NCBI GenBank assembly: GCA_027486795.1
Contig: JAIXOI010000053.1
Location: 1-64,000, forward strand
Source: Sphingobacteriales bacterium
GTDB lineage: Bacteria; Bacteroidota; Bacteroidia; Chitinophagales; CAIOSU01
Direction of reading: 5' to 3'
DNA: 64,000 bases
A program made the position numbers and the translations under genes. Shown here piece after piece: positions 43,522 to 53,830 of the stretch. Within the stretch, counting starts at the first letter, position 1. Each line of letters opens with the position of its first letter. The notes below the pieces were generated by a model that was not told the origin of the DNA, ran no database searches, and worked only from the letters and a program-made list of their open reading frames with translations.

Positions 43522-43542
43522 AACTTTATTGTTTTATACCAA

Positions 43543-43550
43543 CAAAGGTA
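43543..43550 (-). promoter_or_regulatory. -7 box of the rmlA-epimerase-galE operon
   Basis: TACCTTTG on the minus strand, 21 nt before the TTG start codon of rmlA. Confidence 0.5.
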
Positions 43551-43624
43551 AACTTCCTAAAATGAAATGAGAAATAAGGGATGTGAAACATTAAGTTGCT
43601 CGAGGGTTATGCAAGCTTCAAAGT

Positions 43625-45403
43625 CTATTTTAACCCCACCATACTTTCGTTTACGTTTACAATGTGGGCCACAATGCGCTCGGCGCGCATCACATAATCG
43701 AGATAGATAACCCCTGCCGTTGAAGTATATACATTACGCTCCAACCTGTCATAATGATTTTTTACTAGCTTTTTGCGCATGGCCTTGGTTTCGCTTTCCA
43801 TTTGGTATACTTCTTTCAGCACGATTTCTTCGCGGTCAAGCTCCATGTTTTTGCGCATTACTTTTATGCTATTGTAAACCAAGTCAAGCATTTCTTTAAG
43901 CTCTTGCATGCTTTCCTCGGGCAATTTTATCTCCTGCTTTACCATTCGCTGGTAGTTCTTGGTCATAATGTAGTATATGTCGGCTACACGTTCCAGGTCG
44001 TTGGCCATTGATAAAAACTCGCGTATTTTTTCCGATGCTTGATGGCTCAAATCCGATTTAGATACCTTGGTTAAGTAATTACCCAGCTCTACCTCCAAAT
44101 CGTCAGTTATCTCCTCTCTTTTTCGTATTTTATCAATTATTGCTTGCGGATCTTTATGGCGCTCAAATAGCAAAGCCGAAAAGCTGAATGCCATTTTATC
44201 GGTAATTTTGCCAAAAATCTGCAGTTCCTTTTTGGCTTCAGTAAGCGACAGTTCTGGGGTTGACATGAGGCCGGCACTTATGTAGCGCAACCTAAACTGC
44301 TCATCTTCTTGACCCTTGCTTGGGCGTATTTTAACAACTAACCGCTCCAATAGCGGTAAGAACCAAGCCAATATAAGCACATTGAGTATTTGGAACGAAG
44401 AGTGGAACAATGCCAAAGCGAGCTCTTTAGTGAACCCTATAGAGTAGGCCAGCGACTCAATAAACGGCACAAACTGCTTGTAAAATGGCAATAGCAGCAA
44501 TACCCCAATTACATTGAAGAGGGTATGGAACCAAGCCGCTCGCCTGGCGTGTACATTACCTTTTAGTGCAGCAATATTGGCCGTGATAGTGGTACCGATG
44601 TTGCCGCCCAATACCAAAGCCGCCGCTAGCGTAAAATCAATAAACCCTAGGCTTAGCAGGACCAAGGTAACCGCCATGGTAGCGCTAGATGACTGTATAA
44701 TGATAGTGAACAAGCTACCTACCAAAATGAACAACAAAACCGACCAGAAGCCTTTGTTTAAGTATGGGTTGATGAAAACAGTGATGTTAGGGTCAGAAAG
44801 GATGTGGGGTATGGTTGCCATCAAATAATCCATCCCGATGAGCAATAGGCCAAAACCCAAAATAAACTCTGCCAACTGCTTAAACCTATCGCTAGCCAAA
44901 AACAGCAATGGCACAGCCAAGCCTATTAAAACCAACGATAAATCAACAGAAAGAGAGATAAAGCCCAAATAAGCAATAATCCATGTGGTGACTGTTGTGC
45001 CTATATTGGCACCCATAATTACCGCCATTGATTCCGACAGGGTAAGCAAGCCACTATTCACAAAGCTCACCACCATAACGGTAGTAGCAGACGACGATTG
45101 TATAAAACCGGTAACTAGCGCTCCCCTATAAATGCCTGATAAACGATTTGGCGCCATGTTTTTGAGCAAACCACGTAACTGCTCGCCAGCAAGCTTTTGC
45201 AACCCCTCGCTCATAGTCTTCATACCGAAGATGAACAAGCCTATAGCCCCCAGAAACGTAAAAATACTCCATATACTAAAGTGCTCATCATTGGTAAGGT
45301 ATAACGCAGAGCTCGTTTGGGCGACTAATGGCAATGTTGCCAATAGCAGTATAATAAGCGAAAAGATACGTCGCTGCGGAAATCTCATATCCGAAAATGG
45401 CAA
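43625..45403 (-). CDS. Na+/phosphate cotransporter (NptA type) with PhoU-like domain
   Basis: 592 aa; ATG 45388 five codons in is an alternative start. A cleavable-looking N-terminus (ending PLVAQ) precedes eight or more TMs with the duplicated signature QSSSATT (IQSSSATTVMVVSF and IQSSSATMAVTLVL). A cytoplasmic helical C-terminal domain of about 200 residues resembles PhoU (DLERVADIYYIMTKNYQRMV). It imports phosphate with sodium, or may balance it. It has a separate promoter, TAGCTTTG at 45427-45434. It is distinct from the PiT/DUF47 system at 31510-33149. Confidence 0.9.
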   Translation of the reverse strand: MPFSDMRFPQRRIFSLIILLLATLPLVAQTSSALYLTNDEHFSIWSIFTFLGAIGLFIFGMKTMSEGLQKLAGEQLRGLLKNMAPNRLSGIYRGALVTGFIQSSSATTVMVVSFVNSGLLTLSESMAVIMGANIGTTVTTWIIAYLGFISLSVDLSLVLIGLAVPLLFLASDRFKQLAEFILGFGLLLIGMDYLMATIPHILSDPNITVFINPYLNKGFWSVLLFILVGSLFTIIIQSSSATMAVTLVLLSLGFIDFTLAAALVLGGNIGTTITANIAALKGNVHARRAAWFHTLFNVIGVLLLLPFYKQFVPFIESLAYSIGFTKELALALFHSSFQILNVLILAWFLPLLERLVVKIRPSKGQEDEQFRLRYISAGLMSTPELSLTEAKKELQIFGKITDKMAFSFSALLFERHKDPQAIIDKIRKREEITDDLEVELGNYLTKVSKSDLSHQASEKIREFLSMANDLERVADIYYIMTKNYQRMVKQEIKLPEESMQELKEMLDLVYNSIKVMRKNMELDREEIVLKEVYQMESETKAMRKKLVKNHYDRLERNVYTSTAGVIYLDYVMRAERIVAHIVNVNESMVGLK

Positions 45404-45426
45404 GCCGGTGTTAAGAAAATGTTAAG

Positions 45427-45434
45427 CAAAGCTA
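45427..45434 (-). promoter_or_regulatory. -7 box of the Na/Pi cotransporter gene
   Basis: TAGCTTTG on the minus strand, a perfect TAnnTTTG match, 23 nt before ATG 45403. Confidence 0.5.
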
Positions 45435-45467
45435 CTTAAGTACAAAATAGCGAACACCGTTTAGGCA

Positions 45468-47879
45468 TTAATTATTTGTTAACAATGAATTTCCGGGAGT
45501 AGGTGATGCAATACCAACTTTGGGTACCAACTCTAGCAGGTGTTGCTTTTTAGCAATAACGTCTGCTTCGTTCCATAGCATTGGGTGGTATTTACCCTCG
45601 CGCCACAGGGGCAGTTGATCATTATAGTGAGGGCTCAATATATTACCCGATTGACCTGGGGGCATAATGCAAATACTAGCCTCCCACTTTATTGGATCTA
45701 ATACCTGCCTAAACGAAGGCGCAACTATGTTATGGCCTCTCGCGTCGTGCGCCATCGGGGCAGTTTGGTACAAGGTATCGGTATCGCCGGGTAAGCTAAA
45801 CTCCACTTGATTGAATACTTTATTGAGTGGTGTTTTTTGAGCTAGGGTATGGTGAAACTCTGCCTTGTGCAGTTTGCCCCACTGCCACTTACTCATTTCG
45901 GGTCCAAGCTTTTCGCTTAAATACTCGTAAGCATCTTTAAGAGCTAGAGTAAGCAATTGCTCTTTGCCGCCCATTTCTTTTAGCCAGAGACTTTCAGCAT
46001 TATCGAGCATACGCAGCAACATGCTGGTATCGTGGCCATAAAACTCGCCTTGCGGTAGTAAGTTTGGATTGAAGGTGCCCCCGCGTAACCCCAGCATTAA
46101 ATCGTGACCCAGCTTGGTTTCAAACAATCTGTTGAACAGATAAAACTTGGTGGTTTCGTATAAAGCACCTGCTACGCTTTCTGTATTGAGCTTTCCGTCC
46201 CAATTTAACAGCAACTGTTTCATGCTCTCTAAACGAAGATCGTCAAGGCGCAAACCCTTAAGGTGCGCAGCAAACAAAGGGCCAGGCGTGCAATAAACAT
46301 CCATTTGCCAAGCGATCATTTCTTCAAACGAGAATTTCTCTTTTGCGCCAATAAGCTTCTCCAAACGGTTGGCGCGGTATCCATTCATCCAAGCATTGCC
46401 AAGGTTATACGGATAGTTATCGCCAATAATTTTGTGGTTGCAAGTTACAATGTAGCCCTTTGCAGGGTTAAAGGCGTAAGGCATTTTTTCGAAAGGGACA
46501 TTTCCTTTCCATTCATAATCACCAGTCCAACCAGGCGAAGGACGGCTGCCATCTCCACTACTGCGTATCGGCACCTCGCCCGATACGTAATAGCCTATAT
46601 TGCCTTTATTATCGATATAGGGTATGTTTAGTGAAGGAGCCGTTATTTTCTTCACAGCACCTACAAAATCGTTCCAGCCAGCGGCGCGGTTCAATTGATA
46701 CCAGCCTTCCATCATGGTTGATGGGCCAAGGGCCTTGGAAGCAAGGCTCAACTTAAAATCGCCACTAGCTACCATACCCGAAATAACAGGTCCGTGATGT
46801 GTGATTACCACCTTTTCGGTATGGTCTTCTTGGCCTTTGATTTTAATAGTTTCAGCCACTATCGTCGATTCGCGCACTTCGTTCTTGAACTCGTAGTGTA
46901 GCAAGCTAGCATCGGTAAACTTCTCGATGAAAATGTCTTGATTGTCGGTAAATGCTAGGGTCATGCCCCAACCAATACTATTGTTATGACCAATCATTAC
47001 CAGCGGCACCCCTGGCAACGATACACCAGTAACATGCATTTCGGGGCAGTTTAGGTGGTTTTCGTACCAAATGGCAGGTTGAAGTAGCGGCAAATGTGGG
47101 TCGTTGCACAAAATTGGTCTACCATTTCGGCTGCGCGAACCAGCAATAGCCCAGCCATTGCTACCACCTTTGGCTTGTATAAATGGACCTTTAAAGGCTT
47201 CTAGCAAACCATCCTCCATTAGCAGGTTGGCTTCTTGCCCTTGTAATAGGCCTACAGGGTTCAGCTCTGAGTAATGTATATCCAATTCGCGAGCCATTTC
47301 CTCGCCAACCTTTTCTATTATCTTGCCCCTTACCAACTCGCCATACCATGCATAGTTCATTTGCCAAGCAAGCAAGCGGGCAAAGGCCAAGCTATCAACT
47401 GCCTCCCAAGGGCGAGGGACTATCTTTAGTAATCCAAACTCAGGTGGAAGCTTTTGCAAGTTGGCTTGCAAAAAGGCATTCACTCCTTTAGTGTAGCTAT
47501 CCAATGCATTTCGCAAGTCTTCGGGCATGGCTTCTAGGTCTGCAGCAGCAAGTCGTTCGAAACCTAAAATGCGGCTTGCACGGTCGGTGGGTAAGGTGTC
47601 TTTGCCAATTACTTCACTCAATTGACCCCGAGATACACGGCGGTTTATCTCCATTTGCCAAAGTCTATCTTGAGCATGCACGTACCCTTGGGCGAATGCC
47701 GTATCGTTTAGGTTGCCGCCATAAATATGCGGAATGCCCCATTGGTCTCTGTATATTTTCACACCCTCAGCCAACTCGTCCATATTTAGCGTGCCATCCA
47801 ATTGCGGAAGGCTTCTGCGCGATTTTTTGCGCACGATAGGTTTCAAGAACAGTAGGGTGAGTTTCTCAATTAAACTCAT
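45468..47879 (-). CDS. Penicillin acylase family Ntn-hydrolase
   Basis: 803 aa precursor. The alpha-chain part begins DGTLNMDELAEGVKIYRDQW with GIPHIYGGN, the linker follows, and the autocatalytic nucleophile is Ser240 in KGGSNGWAIAGSRS, which becomes the N-terminus of the beta chain. FNRAAGWNDF is conserved downstream. These enzymes hydrolyse amide bonds of acyl-homoserine lactones, beta-lactams or other N-acyl compounds. The substrate is unknown. The N-terminus is hydrophobic but basic and lacks a clear cleavage site, so localisation is uncertain. A TATATTTG promoter lies at 47898-47905. Confidence 0.92.
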   Translation of the reverse strand: MSLIEKLTLLFLKPIVRKKSRRSLPQLDGTLNMDELAEGVKIYRDQWGIPHIYGGNLNDTAFAQGYVHAQDRLWQMEINRRVSRGQLSEVIGKDTLPTDRASRILGFERLAAADLEAMPEDLRNALDSYTKGVNAFLQANLQKLPPEFGLLKIVPRPWEAVDSLAFARLLAWQMNYAWYGELVRGKIIEKVGEEMARELDIHYSELNPVGLLQGQEANLLMEDGLLEAFKGPFIQAKGGSNGWAIAGSRSRNGRPILCNDPHLPLLQPAIWYENHLNCPEMHVTGVSLPGVPLVMIGHNNSIGWGMTLAFTDNQDIFIEKFTDASLLHYEFKNEVRESTIVAETIKIKGQEDHTEKVVITHHGPVISGMVASGDFKLSLASKALGPSTMMEGWYQLNRAAGWNDFVGAVKKITAPSLNIPYIDNKGNIGYYVSGEVPIRSSGDGSRPSPGWTGDYEWKGNVPFEKMPYAFNPAKGYIVTCNHKIIGDNYPYNLGNAWMNGYRANRLEKLIGAKEKFSFEEMIAWQMDVYCTPGPLFAAHLKGLRLDDLRLESMKQLLLNWDGKLNTESVAGALYETTKFYLFNRLFETKLGHDLMLGLRGGTFNPNLLPQGEFYGHDTSMLLRMLDNAESLWLKEMGGKEQLLTLALKDAYEYLSEKLGPEMSKWQWGKLHKAEFHHTLAQKTPLNKVFNQVEFSLPGDTDTLYQTAPMAHDARGHNIVAPSFRQVLDPIKWEASICIMPPGQSGNILSPHYNDQLPLWREGKYHPMLWNEADVIAKKQHLLELVPKVGIASPTPGNSLLTNN

Positions 47880-47897
47880 AAGCGGGAAACTAGTTGT

Positions 47898-47905
47898 TCA
47901 AATAT
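47898..47905 (-). promoter_or_regulatory. -7 box of the penicillin acylase gene
   Basis: TATATTTG on the minus strand, perfect match, 18 nt before the start codon. Confidence 0.5.
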
Positions 47906-47958
47906 ATGCCTTTGCAGCAAAAAAGCCCAATAACTAACAATAAACCCTGCTATCAAAC

Positions 47959-47966
47959 TACATTTG
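47959..47966 (+). promoter_or_regulatory. -7 box of the TSUP permease gene
   Basis: TACATTTG, perfect match, 18 nt before ATG 47985. A possible TTG start at 47964 lies inside this box and is therefore rejected. Confidence 0.55.
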
Positions 47967-47984
47967 CATAACAACACGCAACCA

Positions 47985-48746
47985 ATGGACATTGAATTAT
48001 GGTTCAAAATAATTGTTCTCTGCATAGTGGGCGTTTTCATGGGCGGTATTAATACCCTTGCTGGTGGAGGGTCGCTAATTACATTGCCGCTGCTTATTTT
48101 CATGGGGCTTGATGGGCCAACAGCCAATGGCACCAATCGCTTATCTATTGTTACCCAAAGTTTCTTTGCCATACAAGGCTACCGCAGCAAGGGAGTAAAC
48201 ACCTACCCTTACAATGTTTGGTTGGCACTGGCGGCACTTGCTGGTGCGATACCCGGAGCTATACTAGCGGTAAAAATTGATGCTGAGATTTTTAATAGGG
48301 TTTTGGCCATTATTATGCTGGTGGTTATCACTACGCTCATTTACAATCCTTTTAAAAAAAATGAGCATCTCCACGAATTGGTTTCACCAAAAAGACTCTG
48401 GCTCTCCCTTTTTATCGTTTTCTGCATAGGTCTTTACATCGGTTTTATACAAGCAGGGGCAGGTATTATGGTAATAATGGTTATGGTGTTGGTGCACCGT
48501 TTCGGTATCGTAAAAGCGAACCATATCAAAATTTGGGTTACGCTTTTGGCTAATGCAATGGCCATGGCAATATTTGTTTTCAAGGGAATGATTCATTGGG
48601 AGTTTGCACTCGCATTGTCGGCTGGTTCGGCTTTAGGCGGTTGGCTTTCAAGCCGTTTTGCGATTGAAAAGGGCGATAAAATTATACGTCCTATTCTCAT
48701 TGTTATGACTATCATGATGGCCCTTAAACTATTGAAAGTATTCTAA
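47985..48746 (+). CDS. TSUP-family permease (TauE/SafE type)
   Basis: 253 aa from ATG 47985. About eight transmembrane helices in two related halves: GVFMGGINTLAGGGSLITLP at the N-terminal half and GLYIGFIQAGAGIMVIM in the second. This is the sulfite exporter / sulfur-compound permease family, which moves organosulfonates, sulfite or related anions. No sulfur metabolism gene is adjacent, so the substrate is unknown. Confidence 0.88.
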   Translation: MDIELWFKIIVLCIVGVFMGGINTLAGGGSLITLPLLIFMGLDGPTANGTNRLSIVTQSFFAIQGYRSKGVNTYPYNVWLALAALAGAIPGAILAVKIDAEIFNRVLAIIMLVVITTLIYNPFKKNEHLHELVSPKRLWLSLFIVFCIGLYIGFIQAGAGIMVIMVMVLVHRFGIVKANHIKIWVTLLANAMAMAIFVFKGMIHWEFALALSAGSALGGWLSSRFAIEKGDKIIRPILIVMTIMMALKLLKVF

Positions 48747-48904
48747 GCTAAACTTTTTTGAAGATTCGAAGGCCAAGTGTTATTATTAGGTTAATAAAAA
48801 TTCCTTACTTTAGTTATTCGCTTAGCCCAAGCGTTGTTCGATCGCCTGACTTTCCGATAGTTGACAGGAGATAATTATTGATAACGCACTATTTAAATAA
48901 GCTC

Positions 48905-51900
48905 ATGCAGGTGAAAAATTTAAAAGTACTTACTGCTGCAATTGCATTGCTTTTCTCCTTAAACGGATACAGCCAGCTTAACGTAACTGCCAATGCCAAT
49001 GCAAATGCACTATTAAGTGCCATTATTGGCCAAGGGGTTACAGTATCCAACGTCACCATCAACTGCCCAAATGGCGCTGCCGGTACCTTTACCGGCGGTG
49101 GTGGCACCAATTTGGGGTTATCATCAGGTATGATGCTTACCACTGGCAGCGCTGCCAATACCGCTGGGCCTAACGATGTAGATTGGATAACCGCTAACAA
49201 CGGGGTAACTTTTTCTGACCCTAACTTAACGGCACTAGAGCCCCTTGCTGTTTACGACCCCTGTATATTAGAGTTCGACATCATACCTACTTGTGGTACC
49301 TTAAGCATCAACTACGTTTTTGGCTCAGACGAGTACATGGATTGGGTAGGTACTGGCTATAACGATGCTTTTGGTTTCTTTATCACTGGCCCAAACCCCG
49401 GTGGTGGCAATTATAATGCCTTAAACATTGCACGTATAGCCGGACCCAACATACCCGTTACCATAGATAACATTAACCTATTTACCAATAGTACTTATTA
49501 CGTTGATAACGATGATGGTACTTGCATAGGTTTCCCGCCCTTTATTCCTTACCCAGTTACTTGTACCAATCCATACTACATACAGTACAATGGCTTTACT
49601 ATTCCTCTTACTGCCTCAGTAGCGGTAGTGCCATGCTCAACCTACCGTATGAAATTGGCAATTGCCGATGCCGGTGATGGCGATATTGATTCGGGCGTGT
49701 TTTTTGCCGGAAGTGGCGTAAATGGTGGCGGCTTGTTTTGCCAAGGTGCTACCAACTTAGCCCTAACCTATGCCACCAACCTTACCTGCTCAGCACCTAA
49801 CAGTGGCACGGCTACCGTAAACCCAACTGGTGGTAACCCACCCTACACTTACTTGTGGAGCAATGGGCAAACCACCCAAACCGCTACTGGGCTAAGTGCC
49901 GGAACGTACGATGTAACGGTTACCGACAACGCCTGTTCTTCGGCCAACACCAACTATACCATAGTTTTAACCACTACTGGCCCTACTATTACCATTAGCA
50001 AGGTTGATATACCTTGCAATGGCGGAACCACTGGTTCGGCTACGGTAAATATTACCGGCGGCACAGCACCTAACACTATTGCTTGGTCGAATGGGGTAAC
50101 CACGGCCAACAACCCTAACTTGGTGGCTGGCACCTACGGCGTAACCGTAACCGATAATATTGGTTGTTTGGCTATCGGTTCGGTAACTATTGCCCAAGCA
50201 TCAACGCTAGCTGCTACAGCTTCGGCAACGGCCTCTGCATGCGGTGCAGCGGGCACTGGTACTGTATCGGTTGCACCGAGTGGCGGTACACCGCCATACA
50301 CTTATGCTTGGAGCAATGGCCCAACTAACATAAGCCAAAGCAACTTGGGTGCAGGTACCTACACGGTAACGGTAACCGATAACGCAGGATGTATTATAGT
50401 AGCTAGTGCTACGGTTACTACCCCAACCTCATTTACGCTGGGCACCGCTATAACCAACGGGAACTGCACTGCACCCAACACCGCATCCATTAATTTAACC
50501 GTAACGGGCGGCCTAGCTCCAATTTCATATAGCTGGAGCAACGCAGCGGTTACTGAAGATATAAGCAACCTAACCGCTGGCACCTACACCGTTACCGTTA
50601 CCGATGCCAACGGCTGTATAGGCAACATAGCAGCTACGGTTGCGGTGCCTGTCGCCGTTACGGCAACTATTGCCAATAACCCAGTGGGCTGTTTTGGTGG
50701 AAACAACGGTACGGCTACTGTAACCACCACCGGTGGCACGGCTCCGTTTACCTATGCATGGAGCAATGCTGGCAATACGGCAACCATTAATGGCCTTTCC
50801 GCTGGAACGTACACCGTAACAGTAACAGGTACTGGTGGTTGTTCAGCTACCTTAAGCACTACTATAATTGCACCTACTGCATTATCGGTTACTTTGGCAG
50901 CCAATAACCCAATTTGCCCAGCATTGAACAATGGTAGCATAAGCGCTACACCTACTGGAGGAACAGGGCCATTTACTTACTTATGGTCGAATAGTGCTAC
51001 TACGAGCAGCATCAATAGCTTGTTGGCGGGTGCCTATAGCGTAACCGTAACGGATGCTAACAGTTGCACCGCAACGGCTTCGGTAACGTTGGTAAATCCA
51101 CCATCAGTAAATGTTACGGTTGCTACTACCGATGAGCTATGCAATACGCCCAATTCGGGTACGGCAACGGCAGCCATAAGCAATGGCACAGCCCCTTATT
51201 CGCAGGTTTGGAGCAATAGTGGCAACACCGTCAGCATAAACAACTTGGCAGCGGGTTCATACGCTATTACGGTTACCGATGGGGTAGGTTGTACGGCCAC
51301 AGCAAGTGGCACTGTTAATCCCTCTACCTTACCTACCGTAACAATTGCCCCAACAAACCTTGCTTGCAATGGCGACAACAGTGGTGCTGTTGAAGCAGTA
51401 GGCAGTTTTACTAGCTTTACCTGGGGTCATGGCGCTATTACCAACCCTTCAACGGGTTTAGCAGCAGGCAACTATGATGTAACCGTGGCCGATGCCAATG
51501 GCTGCACTGCAAGCGCAACTTCGGTACTCACTGAACCAGGGGCGCTAGGTTTAACGCTTACCCCAACTGCTTTAGATTGTAATATACCCAACTCGGGTTC
51601 GGTAAGTAGTTTGGCATCTGGAGGAACCGCGCCATTAACTTTCTCATGGTCGAATAGTGCTGTAACTCCTTCAATAAACAGCTTAGCACCGGGTACTTAT
51701 GCATTAACTGTGACTGATGCCAATGGTTGCACCATAACCGATGTGGTTACTTTGGCGGCACCTAACCCACCTGTTTTGAGCTTAAATATTACCCAAGTTA
51801 CTTGCGCAGGCCCCAACACCGCTGCAATAGATGCAGTGGTAACCAGTGGCACAGCACCGATAACCTATGCTTGGAGCACCAGCGCCACTAGTGCAAGCAT

Positions 51901-53140
51901 TAGTAGCTTAGGTGCGGGCAACTATATTGTAACCATTACTGATGGCGCAGGTTGCACTGCCACAGCGGCGGGCATTATCACGGGCATACCGGTATTGCCT
52001 ATTAACGCTACCTTGGTAAATCCATCTTGCTTTGGCGATGCCACGGGTTCAATTGACGTTACTGGCCCGTATACCAGCTTTACTTGGAGCGATGGGGACT
52101 TGAATATGCCGAAACAAAACGTAATAGCTGGTAGCTATAGCGTTACTGTAAGCGATAATGGTGGTTGCTCGGCTACCCAAACGTATGTAATAACCGAACC
52201 AGCTTTGCTGCAATTGAGCATCACCGCTACCCAAATTGATTGCATCGACCCATTCTCTGGGGCTTTGCAAGCAAACGTAAGCGGCGGCGTACCATCCTAT
52301 GTTTACCAATGGAGCAATGCTGCTACTGTGGCAACCTTGAATACCTTGGATGCGGGCACTTATAGCGTTACTGTAACCGACGATAATGGCTGCTCGCTAA
52401 CAGATACAGAAATATTGCCCCCGAACCCTGCATCAACAGTAAGCTTAGGTGGTAACAAAACTATTTGCGCAGGCGAATCGGTGTTGTTTAACCTGGATAG
52501 CATTACAGCACCAATGGTATGGCAAAACGGTGCAACGGCCAACCAGTATACCGCAACTACTGCCGAAACGGTTAAAGTGGTGGTAGATTTCCCTAATGGT
52601 TGCCAAGGTGCTGACTCGGTAACGGTGATTGTTGGCACAGAAGTGGCGCTTTACGAAGTAAATGATACCACACTTTGTGAAGGCGAATGGGTGCGTTACA
52701 CAATAGGCCCCGAAGGCTTTGTGTATGAATGGTCGAATGGTGAATTTGGACCAGAAATTTTGATAGCCGACTCAGGTATATACACCGTAACCGCTACCAG
52801 CGATTGTAACATTGCTGAAGATACTGTTACCGTAAAAGTAGAACGCTGCAATTGCGAAGTGTTCATGCCTAATGCCTTCTCGCCAAATGGTGATGGAGTA
52901 AACGACCTATTCAAGGGCTTTGCCGACTGCGAAAGGGTAACAGGATATAAACTGGATGTATTTGACCGTTGGGGAGCCTTAGCCTACACCACCAGCGATT
53001 TTAGTGAGGGCTGGAACGGAACCATGAGCAGCGGCCTCTGTATTTCTGGGGTATATATATGGAAGGTGGTTTTTGTAGAAACTATCAATGGCATCAAGTA
53101 CCAGCAAAGCAAAACCGGTAGTGTGGTGCTTTTGAATTAA
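48905..53140 (+). CDS. SprB-like giant adhesin with choice-of-anchor L domain and T9SS type B sorting domain
   Basis: 1411 aa from ATG 48905; an in-frame TTG at 48878 precedes the signal peptide without adding to it. Order: signal peptide (ending LNGYSQ); choice-of-anchor L domain (about 35-290) with NYVFGSDEYMDW; then 12 SprB-type repeats of 70-80 residues ending in patterns like LSAGTYDVTVTDNAC; a linker; and a C-terminal type B sorting domain beginning CEVFMPNAFSPNGDGVND. Export by T9SS and exposure on the surface are expected. SprB in Flavobacterium is the gliding adhesin; a role in gliding or attachment here is inferred. The repeats are divergent, not recent copies. Confidence 0.93.
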   Translation: MQVKNLKVLTAAIALLFSLNGYSQLNVTANANANALLSAIIGQGVTVSNVTINCPNGAAGTFTGGGGTNLGLSSGMMLTTGSAANTAGPNDVDWITANNGVTFSDPNLTALEPLAVYDPCILEFDIIPTCGTLSINYVFGSDEYMDWVGTGYNDAFGFFITGPNPGGGNYNALNIARIAGPNIPVTIDNINLFTNSTYYVDNDDGTCIGFPPFIPYPVTCTNPYYIQYNGFTIPLTASVAVVPCSTYRMKLAIADAGDGDIDSGVFFAGSGVNGGGLFCQGATNLALTYATNLTCSAPNSGTATVNPTGGNPPYTYLWSNGQTTQTATGLSAGTYDVTVTDNACSSANTNYTIVLTTTGPTITISKVDIPCNGGTTGSATVNITGGTAPNTIAWSNGVTTANNPNLVAGTYGVTVTDNIGCLAIGSVTIAQASTLAATASATASACGAAGTGTVSVAPSGGTPPYTYAWSNGPTNISQSNLGAGTYTVTVTDNAGCIIVASATVTTPTSFTLGTAITNGNCTAPNTASINLTVTGGLAPISYSWSNAAVTEDISNLTAGTYTVTVTDANGCIGNIAATVAVPVAVTATIANNPVGCFGGNNGTATVTTTGGTAPFTYAWSNAGNTATINGLSAGTYTVTVTGTGGCSATLSTTIIAPTALSVTLAANNPICPALNNGSISATPTGGTGPFTYLWSNSATTSSINSLLAGAYSVTVTDANSCTATASVTLVNPPSVNVTVATTDELCNTPNSGTATAAISNGTAPYSQVWSNSGNTVSINNLAAGSYAITVTDGVGCTATASGTVNPSTLPTVTIAPTNLACNGDNSGAVEAVGSFTSFTWGHGAITNPSTGLAAGNYDVTVADANGCTASATSVLTEPGALGLTLTPTALDCNIPNSGSVSSLASGGTAPLTFSWSNSAVTPSINSLAPGTYALTVTDANGCTITDVVTLAAPNPPVLSLNITQVTCAGPNTAAIDAVVTSGTAPITYAWSTSATSASISSLGAGNYIVTITDGAGCTATAAGIITGIPVLPINATLVNPSCFGDATGSIDVTGPYTSFTWSDGDLNMPKQNVIAGSYSVTVSDNGGCSATQTYVITEPALLQLSITATQIDCIDPFSGALQANVSGGVPSYVYQWSNAATVATLNTLDAGTYSVTVTDDNGCSLTDTEILPPNPASTVSLGGNKTICAGESVLFNLDSITAPMVWQNGATANQYTATTAETVKVVVDFPNGCQGADSVTVIVGTEVALYEVNDTTLCEGEWVRYTIGPEGFVYEWSNGEFGPEILIADSGIYTVTATSDCNIAEDTVTVKVERCNCEVFMPNAFSPNGDGVNDLFKGFADCERVTGYKLDVFDRWGALAYTTSDFSEGWNGTMSSGLCISGVYIWKVVFVETINGIKYQQSKTGSVVLLN

Positions 53141-53163
53141 CCAAGGTACCGTTGACCGTTTAT

Positions 53164-53193
53164 AGGGGCGTTTTTAAAAACGCCCCTTCTTTA
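53164..53193 (+). terminator. Intrinsic terminator of the adhesin gene
   Basis: AGGGGCGTTTTT (53164-53175) and AAAAACGCCCCT (53176-53187) form a GC-based stem with an A/T tip, followed by TCTTTA. Confidence 0.8.
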
Positions 53194-53219
53194 TTTAGCG
53201 CTTTTTGTAACTTCACTCG

Positions 53220-53828
53220 GTGCGTACTTTTTATCAAACCAAGGTATTGGAAGCCGGCTGCGATGAGGCCGGAAGGGGTTGTTTGGCAGGCCCAGTGGTT
53301 GCTGCTGCCGTAATACTGCCCAAGCGCTTTAAGCACCCGCTACTGAACGATAGTAAACAAATGACGGAGGCCAACCGCAACGCACTGCGAAACATAATTG
53401 AGGAAAAATCTGTGGCTTGGGCCGTGGGTTTTGTTTGGCAAAACGAAATTGACGAAATCAATATTCTCAATGCCTCCTTTTTGGCCATGCACCGGGCATT
53501 AGACCAATTGAAAACCATTCCCGAATTGTTGTTAATTGACGGCAATCGCTTCAAAAAATACCAATCTATCCCCCATGAATGTATTGTAAAAGGCGATAGC
53601 AAGTTTGCCAGCATTGCTGCTGCGTCGGTTTTGGCTAAGACATATAGGGATGAGTATATGGAAGCGGAGCACTTGAAATACCCGCACTACCAATGGAGCC
53701 ATAATAAAGGTTACCCCACCAAAGCCCACCGCGATGCCATTATGCTGCACGGCGATTGCGAGCTGCATCGCAAAACGTTTAGGCTATTGCCATTGCCCAA
53801 ACAGGGCAGTCTTTTTGAAAACGAATAG
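53220..53828 (+). CDS. rnhB: Ribonuclease HII
   Basis: 202 aa, start GTG 53220. It removes RNA from RNA-DNA hybrids, including single ribonucleotides. Catalytic DE of AGCDEAGRG (Asp15, Glu16), LLIDGNRF, and the [14 protein letters not shown] block are present. The C-terminus QGSLFENE resembles a beta-clamp binding peptide (QxxLF). A TAACTTCA box ends exactly 4 nt before the GTG, one of the putative leaderless starts. Confidence 0.93.
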   Translation: MRTFYQTKVLEAGCDEAGRGCLAGPVVAAAVILPKRFKHPLLNDSKQMTEANRNALRNIIEEKSVAWAVGFVWQNEIDEINILNASFLAMHRALDQLKTIPELLLIDGNRFKKYQSIPHECIVKGDSKFASIAAASVLAKTYRDEYMEAEHLKYPHYQWSHNKGYPTKAHRDAIMLHGDCELHRKTFRLLPLPKQGSLFENE

Positions 53829-53830
53829 GA

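Noticed and set aside
47964-47984. TTG start for the TSUP permease
   Set aside because: The TTG lies inside a perfect TACATTTG promoter box, so it would not be transcribed; ATG 47985 is used.
49783-52430. Repeated segments in the adhesin gene as a possible CRISPR or tandem DNA repeat
   Set aside because: They are protein-level SprB repeats of 70-80 codons with divergent DNA; there are no short identical repeats with unique spacers.
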